Of a stretch of 64,000 nt of DNA, positions 63,511 to 64,000 are shown piece after piece. The notes under the pieces were generated by a model that was not told the DNA's origin, made no database searches, and was given only the letters and a program-made list of their open reading frames with translations. The stretch comes from Dactylorhiza incarnata (lineage: Eukaryota > Streptophyta > Magnoliopsida > Asparagales > Orchidaceae). The stretch spans positions 3,865,001 to 3,929,000 of the forward strand of contig JAWHQI010000170.1 of NCBI GenBank assembly GCA_033032865.1. Reading direction: 5' to 3'. The translations under genes were made by a program, and so were the position numbers. How positions within the stretch are numbered: the first letter of the stretch is position 1; each line of letters starts with the position of its first letter.

Positions 63511-64000
63511 TGTTACGCCCCCGGACGAGGCCAGGTTATTTGGCCGGCAATACAGGCGGCGGCAGAGGAAAGACGGAGGCGGCAATGGGGCTGAACCAAC
63601 TGGTTCAGCCCCCTCTTTCTCTTTATAGAATCGGCCCAAGGGGGGGCTGAACCCACCCGGTTCAGCCCCCATTGGGGCCGGCCGGCCCTTGGGTTGGCTG
63701 GCCCTGGGTCCGGGTATAAATATACCCGGACCCCCTCTTTTGGTGGCATGCAAGATATTCTCAAGGTATTCTCCTTCTTCTAAACCCTAGCCTCCTTCTT
63801 CTCCAGTTCCCTCCCCCTCTCTCTAGTATCTCATAACAATTGGTATCAAAGCCTTCATCCTCCGACGATGGTCACCACTCGCACGCAAGATGAGACCACC
63901 CGCTTGGAAACCTTGGAGGAAAACTATGGCGGATTGGCTGATTCGGTGACAACGATCGAGCAGGAGATGCGGACCTCTACGCAGCGCTTAGAGGATCGTA
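63511..64000 (+). mobile_element. 5' end of a further Ty3 element (LTR, primer site, gag start)
   Basis: The LTR is 63,511-63,838, TGTTACGCCCCC...CTCATAACA, 328 bp, with GGGTATAAATATACC near 63,712. TTGGTATCAAAGCC, a near-complement of initiator tRNA-Met, follows at 63,840. The right part is beyond the window, so the partner LTR and target duplication (GAGTG expected on the far side) cannot be checked. Confidence 0.8.
63868..64000 (+). CDS. gag: Gag N-terminus of the Ty3 element, cut by the window
   Basis: An ATG 30 bp after the LTR opens a frame, MVTTRTQDETTRLETLEENY and on, rich in Glu/Thr and likely coiled-coil. Ty3 chromovirus gag proteins commonly start with a short MxTRTxxE-type helix. 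It stays open to the window end (44 codons). Confidence 0.65.
   Translation, partial: MVTTRTQDETTRLETLEENYGGLADSVTTIEQEMRTSTQRLEDR

Overview
The window looks like nuclear DNA of a flowering plant. It holds a spliced GT-AG gene, several plant LTR retrotransposon lineages (Ty3 chromovirus and Tat types, Ty1/copia SIRE-like), a foldback MITE, and at its left end a long block of plant mitochondrial DNA. I cannot name the species.

Positions 1-16,920 are mitochondrial-type DNA, most simply a nuclear insertion (NUMT). The block carries a plastid-type trnL-CAA at its edge, a broken 5' piece of mitochondrial rrn18, an isolated 40-bp SSU rRNA scrap, fragments of a LINE and of a Ty3/Tat RNase H, a 599-bp direct repeat, and many short dispersed GC-rich repeats. 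No intact mitochondrial gene is present. It ends abruptly inside a Ty3 integrase. The rest of that element, with chromodomain and 3' LTR, runs to 18,263.

From 20,222 to at least 52,202 (+ strand) lies the main result: nine exons of one glycosyltransferase gene. They are in frame with matching splice phases and contain no stop. Seven exons cluster at 20.2-22.3 kb. Then come an intron of 16,290 bp, a 35-nt micro-exon (38,558-38,592), an intron of 13,390 bp, and a 220-nt exon (51,983-52,202) that ends at a GC splice donor. The first exon and the C-terminal exons lie outside the window or were not found.

The giant introns are filled with transposons. Intron 7 holds a solo Tat-type LTR (23,759-24,878; TSD TTGCT), divergent LTR-like repeats, and a SIRE-like copia element on the minus strand (29,660-37,142; TSD AACAT) nested in an older copia RNase H. 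Intron 8 holds a Ty3 element (40,306-44,514; TSD CCTAT), a probable Tat-type LTR (about 45.0-46.5 kb) and decayed repeats. Intron 9 holds a Tat element (53,156-61,145; TSD CAGTG), a 687-bp tandem duplication and the 5' end of another Ty3 element (63,511 to the window end).

The three complete elements are all defective, in complementary ways. The copia copy has gag and a spliced extra ORF but no pol. Both Ty3 copies have pol but lack gag. The copia copy also carries a recurrent 21-bp dyad, RCGTCGA-N7-TCGACGY, in its LTRs, its gag coding region and its internal spacer. I do not recognise this as a described feature.
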